Positions 16,733-25,512 are shown, counted from the stretch's first letter. The stretch: 40,558 bases of DNA from Silicimonas sp. (GCA_022340315.1 JAJDOD010000125.1:1-40558); one strand, 5' to 3'. Numbers and translations are program-made. Notes: generated by a model not told the origin, from the sequence alone.

Positions 16733-17523
16733 GCGAGGCCCTCCCGTTTCATGATGTCTTCGATCAGTGCGATGTCGGTCGGGTTGTTCAGCTCCCAGAA
16801 GGCGCGTCCGCGCGCGTCGACCTCGACGCAGCGGACGGGGATGCCGTTTTCGAGAAAGCGCAGCTGTTCCAGCCCCTCGGCGCTCTCCAGCGGACCCATT
16901 GGCAAGTCGGCATAGGCGGCAAGGGCCTGCGGCCGGTACGCGTAACATCCGACGTGGTGGAAGACGGGGATGCCGGTCTCATGCGCCTTGTCGGCAAAGG
17001 GAAGAACTTCCTTCGAGAAGTAGAGCGCGTCGCCATTGTCGCGGAACACGGCGGTCGTTGCTCCGACGCGGCCCGCCTTGCGGTCGGCCTGAAGCGCGGT
17101 CAGGTGATGCGGTTCGGTGCGCAGAACCGGTGTGGCCATGCGCACGTCGGGGTCGCCGCGCATGGCGGCAATCAACGCTTCGACGTAATGCGGTGGTGTC
17201 AGCGGGGCGTCGCCCTGGAGGTTCACGACGATCTCCGGTGTGGCGCCGAGAAGCGGAAGGGCTTCGGCACAGCGCTCGGTGCCGTTGCGAGGTGCCTCCG
17301 AGGTCATGAGGACATCTGCGCCGAAGCCGCGCGCTGCCTCGGCAATGCGGTCGTCGTCGGTGAGGACATAGACGGCATCGACGCCTTGGACGGCCCGGGC
17401 CGCGTCCCAGCTTCGGTGGATGAGCGAACGGGCTTCGCCGGTCGCGCCGGTCAGCATGGCCAGCGGTTTGCCGGGAAAGCGCGTGGACGGATAGCGCGCG
17501 GGGATGAGGATAACGGTGTTCAC
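16729..17523 (-). CDS. kdsB: CMP-Kdo synthetase
   Basis: This enzyme activates Kdo with CTP to make CMP-Kdo for lipopolysaccharide or capsule synthesis. The 264-residue nucleotidyltransferase has the N-terminal signature ILIPARYPSTRFPGKPLA, the YVLTDDDRIAEAA segment, and VNLQGDAPLTPP with the metal-binding aspartate. The start at 17523 gives the family N-terminus MNTVILIPARYPS. It is the first gene of the kdsB-kdsA-kpsF operon and is preceded by 90 bases to the rlmE stop. Confidence 0.93.
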   Translation of the reverse strand: MNTVILIPARYPSTRFPGKPLAMLTGATGEARSLIHRSWDAARAVQGVDAVYVLTDDDRIAEAARGFGADVLMTSEAPRNGTERCAEALPLLGATPEIVVNLQGDAPLTPPHYVEALIAAMRGDPDVRMATPVLRTEPHHLTALQADRKAGRVGATTAVFRDNGDALYFSKEVLPFADKAHETGIPVFHHVGCYAYRPQALAAYADLPMGPLESAEGLEQLRFLENGIPVRCVEVDARGRAFWELNNPTDIALIEDIMKREGLA

Positions 17524-17613
17524 GAGAGAGACCTTGCTTGATCTGCGTCCGGGTTTCCAGCGGGGGCCGCGAATTCTGCGCAGAAATCGGCACGGAAATT
17601 GGGCATCTCGAGC

Positions 17614-18312
17614 CTAGCCCCGGAAGCCGGTTGCGACGACGAATTTCTCGGACGAATCCGACCGGGACGCGGGCGGCTTGACGTTCGCCACCTTGTCGAA
17701 ACGCTGCTTCAAAAGCGTCTGAAGCCCGGTTTCAGCCCCGCCAGCCAGCACTTTTGCGACAAACGTGCCGCCCGGCTCCAGCACGTCGAAAGCCAGTTCG
17801 GCCGCCGCCTCGCACAGGGCCACGATCCGCAAATGGTCGGTCTGCTTGTGGCCCGAGGACGCGGCGGCCATGTCCGACATCACCACATCGGCCCGACCGC
17901 CGAGCCAGGCCTTCACCTTGTCGTCCGCCCCGTCTTCCATGAAGTCGAGTTGGTGGATCTCTGCGCCGGGAACCGGTTCGACCTCCTGCAGATCCACACC
18001 TAGAACGCTGCCTCGCGGCCCCGGCTTTTCTCCCAGAGCGTTCACCCGCGGCACAGCGACCTGGCACCAGCCGCCCGGCGCGCAGCCGAGATCGACGACG
18101 CGGGCCCCCGGTTTCAGAAAGCCGTACTTGTCGTCAAGCTCCATGATCTTGAAAGCGGCACGGCCGCGATAGCCTTCGTCCCTTGCACGGCGTACGTAAG
18201 GGTCGTTCAACTGCCGTTCGAGCCAGCGGGTAGAAGACAGCTTTCGTCCGCGTGCGGATTTCACTTTCACGCGCAGGTCTCGTTGTCCTCTGCCGCTGGA
18301 TTTCCGGGCCAT
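17614..18312 (-). CDS. rlmE: 23S rRNA (uridine-2'-O-)methyltransferase
   Basis: This methyltransferase modifies a uridine of the 23S rRNA A-loop, and the family (FtsJ/RrmJ) is linked to heat shock and ribosome assembly. The 232-residue protein has a lysine/arginine-rich N-terminus suited to RNA binding, the S-adenosylmethionine motif [15 protein letters not shown], the [17 protein letters not shown] segment and the catalytic lysine in FVAKVLAGG. The ATG at 18312 ([10 protein letters not shown]) is preferred to upstream in-frame codons, which fall in non-homologous sequence. Confidence 0.92.
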   Translation of the reverse strand: MARKSSGRGQRDLRVKVKSARGRKLSSTRWLERQLNDPYVRRARDEGYRGRAAFKIMELDDKYGFLKPGARVVDLGCAPGGWCQVAVPRVNALGEKPGPRGSVLGVDLQEVEPVPGAEIHQLDFMEDGADDKVKAWLGGRADVVMSDMAAASSGHKQTDHLRIVALCEAAAELAFDVLEPGGTFVAKVLAGGAETGLQTLLKQRFDKVANVKPPASRSDSSEKFVVATGFRG

Positions 18313-18360
18313 GTGTTTGCCTCGTTCATACGGGTGCGGCGGCTCCACCGCTGCACCTCC

Positions 18361-18385
18361 TTGCGTATTTGGAAAGAGATGAAGA
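18361..18385 (+). repeat. Dispersed 25-base repeat, copy 1
   Basis: The 25 bases here begin TTGCGTATTTGGAAAGAGAT and match 29778-29802 at 24 of 25 positions; the difference is G/A at position 12. This copy lies between the lytic transglycosylase and rlmE genes. Its role is unknown. Confidence 0.6.
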
Positions 18386-18394
18386 GGAAAGGGC

Positions 18395-18985
18395 CTAGCC
18401 GCCGAGGATGGCGCGGACGTAGCCGCGGGTTTCCTTGTAGGGCGGCACGCCGTTGTATTTCTCGACCGCCGCGGGACCGGCGTTGTAGGCGGCAAGCGCG
18501 AGACGCCACGAGCGGAACACGCGATATTGCTCGGCCAGGTAACGCGCGCCGCCATCGAGGTTCTGGTGCGGATCGTGCGGGTTGACGCGAAGCTTTGCGG
18601 CGGTGCCCGGCATCAGCTGGGCGAGGCCAATCGCGCCCTTGTGCGAGCGTGCCGACGGGTTCCAGCCGCTTTCCTGGCTGACGAGGCGAAGAAAGAGGTC
18701 TTCGGGCACGTTGTGACGCCGCGCGGCCTTGCGGGCTTCGCCTTCGTACTGGCTGCGCTTGCCCGCATTGAAACGCGGAATGAATTCCGACGAGGGCACG
18801 CCTGGAATGAAGACATTCGCCGGGCCAAGAGCCACGGGCGCCGTTCGCCGGGCGGCGGTCTTCTTGTCGAGGATGGCGGTCTGACGTTCGAAGAGTTTCA
18901 TGCGCGCCTTGAGGTCGGCGCTGAACACCGGAGACGGAACGGCAAGTGTCAGGCAGGCCAGAACGGCTGCGGCGAACCGGAACAT
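18395..18985 (-). CDS. Lytic transglycosylase (SLT domain), secreted
   Basis: This periplasmic murein-cleaving enzyme has 196 residues. A signal peptide ([20 protein letters not shown], cleavage after FSA near residue 23) is followed by a basic linker and a compact SLT domain with the catalytic glutamate E105 in [24 protein letters not shown] and [16 protein letters not shown] follow. The start at the ATG of 18985 gives a proper signal peptide; a TTG upstream lies within the gap terminator. Like other short family I enzymes in Rhodobacterales it has no peptidoglycan-binding module. Confidence 0.9.
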   Translation of the reverse strand: MFRFAAAVLACLTLAVPSPVFSADLKARMKLFERQTAILDKKTAARRTAPVALGPANVFIPGVPSSEFIPRFNAGKRSQYEGEARKAARRHNVPEDLFLRLVSQESGWNPSARSHKGAIGLAQLMPGTAAKLRVNPHDPHQNLDGGARYLAEQYRVFRSWRLALAAYNAGPAAVEKYNGVPPYKETRGYVRAILGG

Positions 18986-19032
18986 CTTTTCCCCCCGAGT
19001 TTTACAACAGGTCAGAAGATAAGGGAAAATGC

Positions 19033-19055
19033 GGCCCCGGATCAAGTCCGGGGCC
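19033..19055 (-). terminator. Stem-loop terminator after gap
   Basis: Perfect nine-base arms, GGCCCCGGA (19033-19041) and TCCGGGGCC (19047-19055), enclose a five-base loop. On the minus strand GCATTTTCC follows. It lies 12 bases after the gap stop and before the lytic transglycosylase, so it most likely ends the gap transcript. This GC-rich sequence is also common as a scattered intergenic hairpin in alphaproteobacteria. Confidence 0.65.
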
Positions 19056-19067
19056 TCTAGGCGTGTC

Positions 19068-20072
19068 TCAGATGAGTTTGCCCATCGCCACGGCGGTGTC
19101 GCTCATCCGGTTCGAGAACCCCCATTCGTTGTCGTACCAGGTGAGGATACGCACCATCGTGCCGTCCATGACCTTGGTCTGGTCCATGTGGAAGATCGAC
19201 GAATGCGGGTCGTGGTTGAAGTCGCTCGAGACCAGCGGTTCCTCGGTATAGCCAAGAATGCCCTTGAGCGGCGCCTTCCGCGCGGCGGCCTTGATTGCGG
19301 CGTTGATTTCCTCGACCGAGGTTTTCTTCTTGGCCTCGAAGGTCAGGTCCACGACCGAAACGTTGGGCGTCGGCACGCGGATCGCGACGCCGTCCAGCTT
19401 GCCCTTCAGTTCCGGCAGCACGAGACCCACCGCTTTCGCGGCGCCTGTCGATGTCGGGATCATGTTCATCGCCGCGGCGCGGGCGCGGTAGAGATCCTTG
19501 TGGAACGTGTCCAGCGTCGGCTGATCGCCGGTATAGCTGTGGATCGTGGTCATGAAGCCCTTCTTGATGCCAACGGCATCGTTCAGAACCTTGGCCACCG
19601 GGCTCAGGCAGTTGGTGGTGCAGGAGGCGTTCGAGACGACCTTGTGCGATTTCTTCAGCGACTTGTGGTTGACGCCATACACGATGGTGGCATCGGCATC
19701 CGATCCCGGCGCCGAAATCAGGACCTTGGACGAGCCATTGTCGAGATGCGCCTGGCATTTCTCTTTCGAGGTGAAGATGCCGGTGCACTCCATGACCACG
19801 TCGACATCTGCCCAGGGCAGTTCCGCAGGGTTGCGAATGGCGGTGACCGTCATCCTGCCGCGACCCACGTCGATCCAGTCCTTGCCGGACTTGACGTCGA
19901 CCGGGAAACGTCCGTGCACGCTGTCATAACGCAAGAGGTGCGCGTTGGTCTCGACCGGGCCGAGGTCGTTTATCGCGATCACCTCGATATCCTCGCGGCC
20001 GCTTTCGATGATCGCGCGCAGGACGTTCCGGCCGATCCGGCCAAATCCGTTGATTGCTACTTTGACAGCCAT
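19068..20072 (-). CDS. gap: Glyceraldehyde-3-phosphate dehydrogenase
   Basis: This glycolytic/gluconeogenic enzyme of 334 residues has the NAD-binding [11 protein letters not shown] at 6-16, D36 in the INDLG loop that contacts the cofactor, the active-site ASCTTNC with C151 and the C-terminal SWYDNEWG-like segment [14 protein letters not shown] good ribosome site (AAGGAG) precedes the ATG at 20072. A tiny membrane protein gene ends 28 bases upstream on the same strand. No pgk or tkt is adjacent, so this copy is not in a CO2-fixation or glycolytic operon here. Confidence 0.95.
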   Translation of the reverse strand: MAVKVAINGFGRIGRNVLRAIIESGREDIEVIAINDLGPVETNAHLLRYDSVHGRFPVDVKSGKDWIDVGRGRMTVTAIRNPAELPWADVDVVMECTGIFTSKEKCQAHLDNGSSKVLISAPGSDADATIVYGVNHKSLKKSHKVVSNASCTTNCLSPVAKVLNDAVGIKKGFMTTIHSYTGDQPTLDTFHKDLYRARAAAMNMIPTSTGAAKAVGLVLPELKGKLDGVAIRVPTPNVSVVDLTFEAKKKTSVEEINAAIKAAARKAPLKGILGYTEEPLVSSDFNHDPHSSIFHMDQTKVMDGTMVRILTWYDNEWGFSNRMSDTAVAMGKLI

Positions 20073-20099
20073 GAACGTGTCTCCTTCTCGGTTTGCGGT

Positions 20100-20240
20100 T
20101 CACCGCCAGACGGCGATGAGGCTTATCAGTTCAAGGAAGCGCCGGGCGAGGAACAGGGCGAGGCCCAGCCCGAACGCGTAATCCAGCGCCAGGATCACGA
20201 GTATCGTCAGCCCGATATAGAGTGCGATCCTGTTGGTCAT
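20100..20240 (-). CDS. Small membrane protein upstream of gap
   Basis: A 46-residue frame starting MTNRIALYIGLTILVILALD and ending LISLIAVWR* has one or two hydrophobic helices (residues 4-18 and 22-44) split by acidic/aromatic residues and an ARR pair, as expected of a small inner membrane protein. It has an ATG start and stops 28 bases before gap on the same strand. Function is not known. Because the stretch is coding-like, hydrophobic and in the gap orientation, it is probably real, but no homologue was checked. Confidence 0.6.
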   Translation of the reverse strand: MTNRIALYIGLTILVILALDYAFGLGLALFLARRFLELISLIAVWR

Positions 20241-20307
20241 CTCGCGGGCCTTATGACAAGAACTCGCGCGATCCGAAAGGGCTTCGGTGTCGGGGTGGCC
20301 GGATTCC

Positions 20308-20751
20308 TCATGCCTCGGTGTCGAGCCAGACGGTAACCGGCCCGTCGTTGACCAGCGATACTTTCATATCGGCGCCGAACTTCCCCTGCGCGACCGTGAT
20401 GCCGAGCGCTTCGAGAACCCCGGCGAAATGCCGGACCAGCGGTTCGCCCGTCTCGGGGCGCGCGGCGGCCGAGAAGCCGGGCCGGTTCCCGCGAGAGGTA
20501 TCGGCGGCAAGCGTGAACTGGCTGACCACAAGCGCGCCGCCGCCGGTATCGAGAAGCGACCGGTTCATCCGGTCCTCGTCATCGCGGAAGATGCGAAGTT
20601 TGGCGATCTTGGTGGCAAGCTTCGCGGCCTCGGCCTCGCCGTCACCCTCCATCGCGCAGACAAGGATCAGCAGCCCCGCGCCGATCTCGCCGATGGTCTC
20701 GCCATCGACCGTCACGCGCGCCTCGCTGACCCGTTGGACCAGTGCTCTCAC
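20308..20751 (-). CDS. dtd: D-aminoacyl-tRNA deacylase
   Basis: This tRNA-recycling enzyme of 147 residues hydrolyses D-aminoacyl (and glycyl) groups wrongly attached to tRNA. It has the DTD hallmarks: [18 protein letters not shown] at the start, [18 protein letters not shown] in the middle (the SQxTL catalytic motif) and the [11 protein letters not shown] end with the Gly-cisPro motif. The ATG overlaps the stop of the PfkB kinase by four bases, so it is coupled to that gene. Confidence 0.93.
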   Translation of the reverse strand: MRALVQRVSEARVTVDGETIGEIGAGLLILVCAMEGDGEAEAAKLATKIAKLRIFRDDEDRMNRSLLDTGGGALVVSQFTLAADTSRGNRPGFSAAARPETGEPLVRHFAGVLEALGITVAQGKFGADMKVSLVNDGPVTVWLDTEA

Positions 20752-21668
20752 AATTCGTCCCGTGTCGGCGGGTTGGCGCCCGCGCGGCTGACGGTGACGG
20801 CGGCGGCGCGCGCGCCAAGCGTCAAGGCGGCTTCAAGCTGGTCGCGGGTGAGGTTTCGGATACGCGCCTTGCTGCGGACGCCCAACTCGCCCAGCGCCGT
20901 CAGGAAGCCGCCGTTGAACGTGTCGCCCGCGCCGACGGTATCGACCACCTGCACCTTGGGGGCAGGGACGAAGTGCGGCCCTTCGCGCGTGTATCCGGTC
21001 ACGCCGCGCGCGCCTTCGGTGACGCAGACCACCGCCGGCCCCTTGGCCAGAAGCTCGCCCGCTTTCTCGGCCAGATCGCCCTGGCCCATCAGCCAGAACA
21101 GGTCCTCGTCCGAGACCTTGACCACATCCGTCTTGGCCAGCATCCGGTCCAGCCTTGCGCGATAGGCGGGTTCGTCGGTGATGAACCCGGCGCGGATATT
21201 GGGGTCGAGCATCGTCACCCGGCTGCCGCCCTCGCGCATCAGCAGCGTCTCGTATGTCGCGGCGCAGGGTTCGGGCACCAGCGAGATGCAGCCGAAAAAG
21301 AGCGTGTCGATGCTGTCGTCGAGCGCGGGGATATCGCTTTCCGCCAGCATCCGGCCCGCGCTGTTCTCGTCATAGAAGAGATAGCTGGCATGGCCGTCGA
21401 CAAGCCGCACGAAGGCAAGCGTGGTCGGGCGGTCGGAGCGCGCGGTGAAGGTGGTATCGACATTCGAGGCATGGAGTGTCTCGATCAGCATCTCACCGAA
21501 GAAATCGGTGGAAATTCCGCTGAAGAACCCGACCGGCTGGCCGAGCCGCCCGATCGCGTTCGCGGTGTTGAAGACCGATCCGCCCACGAAGGGTCGGAAG
21601 GCCGAGCCGCCATCGGTCGTCTCGCGCGGCAGCATGTCGATCAGGGCTTCGCCCGAACAAAGGATCAT
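20748..21668 (-). CDS. PfkB family carbohydrate kinase, probably fructokinase
   Basis: This 306-residue ribokinase-fold enzyme phosphorylates a sugar with ATP. The N-terminal [13 protein letters not shown] and [15 protein letters not shown] and the C-terminal anion-hole/catalytic motif [14 protein letters not shown] are intact. Fructokinase is the likeliest reading of GEALIDMLP plus GGSVFNTA, but 2-keto-3-deoxygluconate kinase cannot be excluded. A ribosome site GGGGAGG precedes the ATG at 21668. A LacI-type operator is found 37 bases upstream, which suggests sugar-regulated expression. dtd follows with a 4-base overlap. Confidence 0.85.
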   Translation of the reverse strand: MILCSGEALIDMLPRETTDGGSAFRPFVGGSVFNTANAIGRLGQPVGFFSGISTDFFGEMLIETLHASNVDTTFTARSDRPTTLAFVRLVDGHASYLFYDENSAGRMLAESDIPALDDSIDTLFFGCISLVPEPCAATYETLLMREGGSRVTMLDPNIRAGFITDEPAYRARLDRMLAKTDVVKVSDEDLFWLMGQGDLAEKAGELLAKGPAVVCVTEGARGVTGYTREGPHFVPAPKVQVVDTVGAGDTFNGGFLTALGELGVRSKARIRNLTRDQLEAALTLGARAAAVTVSRAGANPPTRDEL

Positions 21669-21704
21669 CGGTCACCTCCCCGTTTCTCCACCACTAGAAT
21701 GTGA

Positions 21705-21718
21705 TGTTAGCGCTGACA
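21705..21718. promoter_or_regulatory. LacI-type operator upstream of the sugar kinase
   Basis: TGTTAGCGCTGACA is a near-perfect palindrome with a central CG, differing from its own complement at one position pair. This is the classic form of sugar-responsive LacI/GalR-family operators. It lies 37 bases before the kinase ATG, in the probable promoter. The LacI gene at 37372 has differently shaped sites of its own, so another repressor, encoded outside the window, is expected. Confidence 0.6.
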
Positions 21719-21811
21719 AGGGCGCAATCTTCCCCCAGCAAATCCTTATCCGCTTCAAAGTTTGGGCGCATTCCCCCGGCAGGTTCAAGGTGTTGTTGAA
21801 AGGTTGAAGCC

Positions 21812-22657
21812 ATGTTTTCGTCTGCCGCCCTCCAATCGCTTGCGCCCGAGGACATCCGGGCCTTTGTCATGCAGCGCCTCCGGGCCGCGCTTCCCGGCAT
21901 GGCGTTCCGCCCGCGCGAGGGTGAGCCCTACCGGCTGACGCTGACCCATCCCGAGGCTGGCGATATCGAACTCAATCTGGGCAACCTTGTCGAGGAAGTC
22001 CGCGCGTCGCGCCCCGACACGGCGGAGCAGCTTGTGAATGCCTTTGTCACGATGGCGAAACGCGCGATGGGGCCGCCCCGGATCACGCTCAAGTCGGTTT
22101 ATCCGGGGTTCCGCCACCGCGCATTTCTCGATGCCGCCGGCGCCTCCGGAAAGGACCGGATGATCGGGGACGCGCCCGGCGATCTGGTCAGTGTCGTTCT
22201 GTCGGACCAGGGTGCCGGGGTTGCCACGCTGACCGAAGCGACCGTGCGCAAGGCGGGGTTCGCTCCCGAGGATATCCTGATCGCGGCCGAGCGGAATTTC
22301 GTCGATATTCTGACGGGCGCTTTCTGCGCCGGCCAGCGCGATGAGGGGGTCATGTCGCTGGGTCTGAACGGCTATCACTGGCTTGGGACAAGCGTGCTGT
22401 TCGTGCCCGGCCTGATCGCGCAGGTCATGGCCGAGAAAGGGTGGTCGCGCGTGCTGCTCGCCGCGCCGACACGCGAGACCGTGGACATTGTGAATGCCGA
22501 GGGGCGCGATGCACAGCGGCTGATGGAAGCCTGGATGGCAAAGCAACTCGCCGGTCCCCGCACTCAGTCCGAAGTGGTGTTCACCTTTGATGGCAAAAGC
22601 TCGGATTACGCGGTGTCGCATCGCATGGATGGCGGGCAGCTTCACCGCCTGAACTGA
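21812..22657 (+). CDS. DUF1444 family protein
   Basis: This cytoplasmic protein of 281 residues belongs to the DUF1444 (YtpQ-like) family. Its function is unknown. Recognisable parts are the N-terminal LAPEDIRAFVMQRLRAALPG, the acidic GDIELNLGNLVEEVR segment at about 49-63, and VSVVLSDQGAGVATLTEA in the middle. There is no signal peptide or membrane helix. It stands alone, divergent from the PfkB kinase and convergent with the zinc-ribbon gene. The ATG at 21812 gives the usual family start. Confidence 0.82.
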   Translation: MFSSAALQSLAPEDIRAFVMQRLRAALPGMAFRPREGEPYRLTLTHPEAGDIELNLGNLVEEVRASRPDTAEQLVNAFVTMAKRAMGPPRITLKSVYPGFRHRAFLDAAGASGKDRMIGDAPGDLVSVVLSDQGAGVATLTEATVRKAGFAPEDILIAAERNFVDILTGAFCAGQRDEGVMSLGLNGYHWLGTSVLFVPGLIAQVMAEKGWSRVLLAAPTRETVDIVNAEGRDAQRLMEAWMAKQLAGPRTQSEVVFTFDGKSSDYAVSHRMDGGQLHRLN

Positions 22658-22677
22658 ACGCGGGGCGCGCGCGGCGC

Positions 22678-23775
22678 CTAGCGCGCCTGTCCTTCCGCAT
22701 AGAGAAACCCGACGACAGCGGCCAGGATCAGGCCCGCGATCACGGCCAGCGCGATCTTGAACGGCGACCAGGGCCGTTCGCCCACAACCTCGCCGGTCTG
22801 GCCGTTGACGACGAAGCGGAACGAGCGGCCGCGGAACTTGTAGGCCGCGATCCAGACCGGCACGAGGATGTGCTTGAAGGTCATCTCCGAAAGCCGCGTA
22901 TCGACATCATCGACCCTCTGGCGGTCGCCGCCGATGTCGAACTTGATATCGCGGAGGATCTGCCGGTCCATGATCCCGCGCGCCTCGGTGAAGGCATTTT
23001 CCAGCTCGATCGTATAGGCCTCGGCCCTGAACCCGGCGAGGTACTCCGGCTGGTAAGGCTCGAGCCGCGTCAGATCCCAATGCACCAGCGTCCGCCGGAA
23101 CCGGTCGGGCAGGGCGGTCGAGGCAAGGACCAGCACATCGTCGAAGAAGCGCGCAACGCGGCCCCGCACGGGTGTCCAGCGCACCTTGGGGACATTGACC
23201 GTTTCGCGCTTGCCGTTCCGCGTGACCGTCATGCGCTCGTGATAGACAATCCCGCGCTGCCCGCGATAGCTGCTCTCGGACTGGGCGTCGAAGGTCCAGC
23301 AGGGGGTATAGACGCCCGACATCTTGCGGCCCTTCCGGGCGTATTCCATCAGCCCCGACGGCGCGAACCAGAGCGAGCCGAGCCACTGGGTCATCGCGCC
23401 GCGCGCCTGGCTCTCTTCCAGCATGAAGGGCAAAACGGCGGCAGGCTTGATCTGCCGCGAAAGCCCGGTGTCGATGACGACGGGCGTGGCGCAGAACGGG
23501 CATTCCTTTGCGTGGAGAGCGGCATCGAATTCGACCCGCGCGCCGCAATTGGGGCAGGTCGATGTGCGGGCCTCCTCGATCTCGGCGCCGCCCTTGCCTG
23601 CCCGCAGCGCGCCGGTCAGGTCTTGTTCCGCGACTGCCTCGGACCGGCTCCACGGACCATGCTCGATGGCGCGCGTATTGCCGCAATGATCGCAGACAAG
23701 CCGATCCTCGCCCGGATCGAAGCGGAGATCCGAGCCGCAGCTTTCGCAGGGGAAGCGGTGTTCTTCGGTTCCCAT
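22678..23775 (-). CDS. Double zinc-ribbon, single-pass membrane protein (YdjG-like)
   Basis: This protein of 365 residues has two N-terminal zinc ribbons, C10-x2-C13/C28-x2-C31 and C74-x2-C77/C92-x2-C95. A long cytoplasmic domain (SGVYTPCWTFDAQSESSYRGQRG through FKHILVPVWIAAYKF) follows, then one C-terminal membrane helix at about 340-360. Homologues are often mislabelled as a primosomal helicase because of the zinc ribbon, but there is no helicase motif. The architecture resembles Bacillus YdjG, which works with the SPFH protein YdjI at the membrane. Here an SPFH gene lies two genes upstream. The function in this cluster is inferred, not known. Confidence 0.82.
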   Translation of the reverse strand: MGTEEHRFPCESCGSDLRFDPGEDRLVCDHCGNTRAIEHGPWSRSEAVAEQDLTGALRAGKGGAEIEEARTSTCPNCGARVEFDAALHAKECPFCATPVVIDTGLSRQIKPAAVLPFMLEESQARGAMTQWLGSLWFAPSGLMEYARKGRKMSGVYTPCWTFDAQSESSYRGQRGIVYHERMTVTRNGKRETVNVPKVRWTPVRGRVARFFDDVLVLASTALPDRFRRTLVHWDLTRLEPYQPEYLAGFRAEAYTIELENAFTEARGIMDRQILRDIKFDIGGDRQRVDDVDTRLSEMTFKHILVPVWIAAYKFRGRSFRFVVNGQTGEVVGERPWSPFKIALAVIAGLILAAVVGFLYAEGQAR

Positions 23776-23794
23776 CAGATTGAACGACGCCCGG

Positions 23795-24283
23795 TCATTC
23801 CCTGCTTGCCGCGAACATACGGCTCAATGTGCCATCCGACCAAAGCGCCTGGTGTACGAGCGCCATCAGCAAATGCCCGATCGCGACAAGCATCAGGGCG
23901 TTTCCGGCGAGTTCGTGAACCTCTCCCAGTCCCTCGATCTTGCCGTACCAGGTCGCGGCACCCAGCGCGGGAACGAGAATCATCAGGGCATAGAGCAGCC
24001 GGTGCCCCCAGGTTGCCGCCATCTGTATGGCGGGCGAGCCATGCGGTTCGGGTGCGCCGCGTTTCAGCCGCACGATGAGCCGGATCAGGACCAGCGCGAA
24101 GACCGTGCCGCCGAGGAGCGTGTGCAGCGTCGCGCCCTCGAAACCGCTCAGGTCCTGTTCGATCCTCTGGCGCAGCGCCCGGCCCATCCCGTCGTGGGTG
24201 AGCCAGGCGCCGAAGATCAGCACGGCGACGATCCAGTGCAGCGCGATTTGCAGGCCGCTGTAGCCGGTGCGCATCGAGGCCAT
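23795..24283 (-). CDS. Cytochrome b561 family protein
   Basis: This four-helix inner membrane di-heme cytochrome has 162 residues. Histidines placed to bind heme are in LQIALHWIVAVL, GATLHTLLGG, WGHRLLYALM and VHELAGNALMLVAIGHLL. Family members pass electrons from quinol to periplasmic acceptors, and some oxidise superoxide. It is set between the SPFH and zinc-ribbon genes with gaps of 3 and 19 bases, so it is clearly part of that transcription unit. That is an unexpected partner. A start at the second methionine (24274) is equally possible. Confidence 0.9.
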   Translation of the reverse strand: MASMRTGYSGLQIALHWIVAVLIFGAWLTHDGMGRALRQRIEQDLSGFEGATLHTLLGGTVFALVLIRLIVRLKRGAPEPHGSPAIQMAATWGHRLLYALMILVPALGAATWYGKIEGLGEVHELAGNALMLVAIGHLLMALVHQALWSDGTLSRMFAASRE

Positions 24284-24286
24284 CGG

Positions 24287-25381
24287 TCACGCTCCCGGTG
24301 GCGGGGGAGGAGCGACGGTGAACAGCTCCGCCAGTTCGGTGTCCTCGGCGGGTTTCCAGCCGTCCTGGCCGGGGGTCCAGACCCAGCTTTCCCGTTCGAG
24401 CGCGCCGTCGGCGACCATTTTCCCCAGCGATGCCTTCGAGAAAGGACCGCTGGTCTGGCCATCCTTGGCCACGTGCCAGACATGCTCGACCGGCGGAGGC
24501 GGCGGTGGCGTCGGCGCGGCGGGCGCCTGTCCCCAGGGACCGGGCGCACCGCCTCCCATCGCCATGCCCATGCCGGCACCGAGCCCCATGCCCATTGCCT
24601 GCCCGGCGGCACTGCCCGGCTGGCCCATTGCCTCGGCGGTCTTGTAGCGGAAATGCTCGTCGAGATTTCCGACGACCCCGCGCGAGGTCCGCTCGTCCAG
24701 CGCCTTTTCGACGGCGGGCGGGAGCGAGATGTTCTCGATGTAAAGTTCGGGCAGCTCGATGCCATAGGCGGCGATGGTCCCGGAGATGGCCTCCGCCAAC
24801 ACCTTGCCCAGATCGCGCGTGTTCGCGGCCATGTCGAGCGCCGGGATACCGCTTGCCGAGATCACGCGCGAGAACTCCTGCACGATGATGTTGCGGATCT
24901 GGAAGCTGATCTCGTCCATCGTGAACTCGCCGTCCGTCCCGACGATTTCCAGCAGGAACTTGCCCGGATCGGTGACCTTGACCGTGTAGGTGCCATAGGC
25001 GCGTAGCCGCGTCGGGCCGAACTCGGGGTCGCGGATCATGATCGGGTTCTTTGTGCCCCACTTGAGATCTGTAAAGCGCCGGGTCGAGACAAAATAGATC
25101 TCGGACTTGAAGGGCGACTTGAAGCCGTGGTCCCAATGCTGAAGCGTGGTCAGGATTGGCATGTTGTTCGTCTCCAGCATGTAGAGACCCGGCATAAAGA
25201 CATCCGCCAGTTGTCCCTCATGGACGAAGACGGCGGCCTGGCTTTCGCGCACGGTGAGCTTCGCGCCGTACTTGATCTCGTGGCCCTCGCGGTCAAAACG
25301 CCAGACCATCGTATCGCGGGTGTCGTCGGTCCAGTGGATGACGTCGATGAATTCGCCGGTAAGGAAATCAAGAATGCCCAT
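24287..25381 (-). CDS. SPFH-domain protein with C-terminal GYF_2 domain (YdjI-like)
   Basis: This protein of 364 residues has an SPFH/virion-core-like domain over most of its first 240 residues (MGILDFLTGEFIDVIHW, then KLTVRESQAAVFVHEGQLAD and IYFVSTRRFTDLKWG). A glycine/methionine-rich low-complexity stretch (about 250-280) and a poly-proline linker follow. The protein ends in a GYF_2 domain (WHVAKDGQTSGPF, SWVWTPGQDGWKPAED). GYF domains bind proline-rich peptides, so the linker and domain may drive self-association. The ATG at 25381 gives the family start. Bacillus YdjI, of the same SPFH type, tethers a membrane-stress protein; a similar scaffold role is inferred. Confidence 0.87.
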   Translation of the reverse strand: MGILDFLTGEFIDVIHWTDDTRDTMVWRFDREGHEIKYGAKLTVRESQAAVFVHEGQLADVFMPGLYMLETNNMPILTTLQHWDHGFKSPFKSEIYFVSTRRFTDLKWGTKNPIMIRDPEFGPTRLRAYGTYTVKVTDPGKFLLEIVGTDGEFTMDEISFQIRNIIVQEFSRVISASGIPALDMAANTRDLGKVLAEAISGTIAAYGIELPELYIENISLPPAVEKALDERTSRGVVGNLDEHFRYKTAEAMGQPGSAAGQAMGMGLGAGMGMAMGGGAPGPWGQAPAAPTPPPPPPVEHVWHVAKDGQTSGPFSKASLGKMVADGALERESWVWTPGQDGWKPAEDTELAELFTVAPPPPPGA

Positions 25382-25484
25382 ATGGTTCTCCTGTCGTGGC
25401 ACTCTCCGGAGGAGAGAATGCATGAGAATTTGACGCGGTTCCTCTCACCCCCGACAGGGGCGATCTCCGTGTCGGAAATCGGGT

Positions 25485-25505
25485 CGGAAAATGCGTCATT
25501 TTCCG
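25485..25505 (-). terminator. Perfect stem-loop between the DUF2927 and SPFH genes
   Basis: Nine-base perfect arms, CGGAAAATG (25485-25493) and CATTTTCCG (25497-25505), enclose a three-base loop. It begins eight bases after the DUF2927 stop. There is no uridine run after it on the minus strand, so it could be a weak terminator, an RNA-processing or stability hairpin, or a protein-binding palindrome. It divides the cluster into two parts. Confidence 0.5.
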
Positions 25506-25512
25506 CGCCCGG

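Noticed and set aside
22678-23775. Primosomal protein N'/helicase label for the zinc-ribbon protein
   Set aside because: There are only zinc ribbons, an uncharacterised domain and a membrane helix; no Walker or helicase motifs are present.
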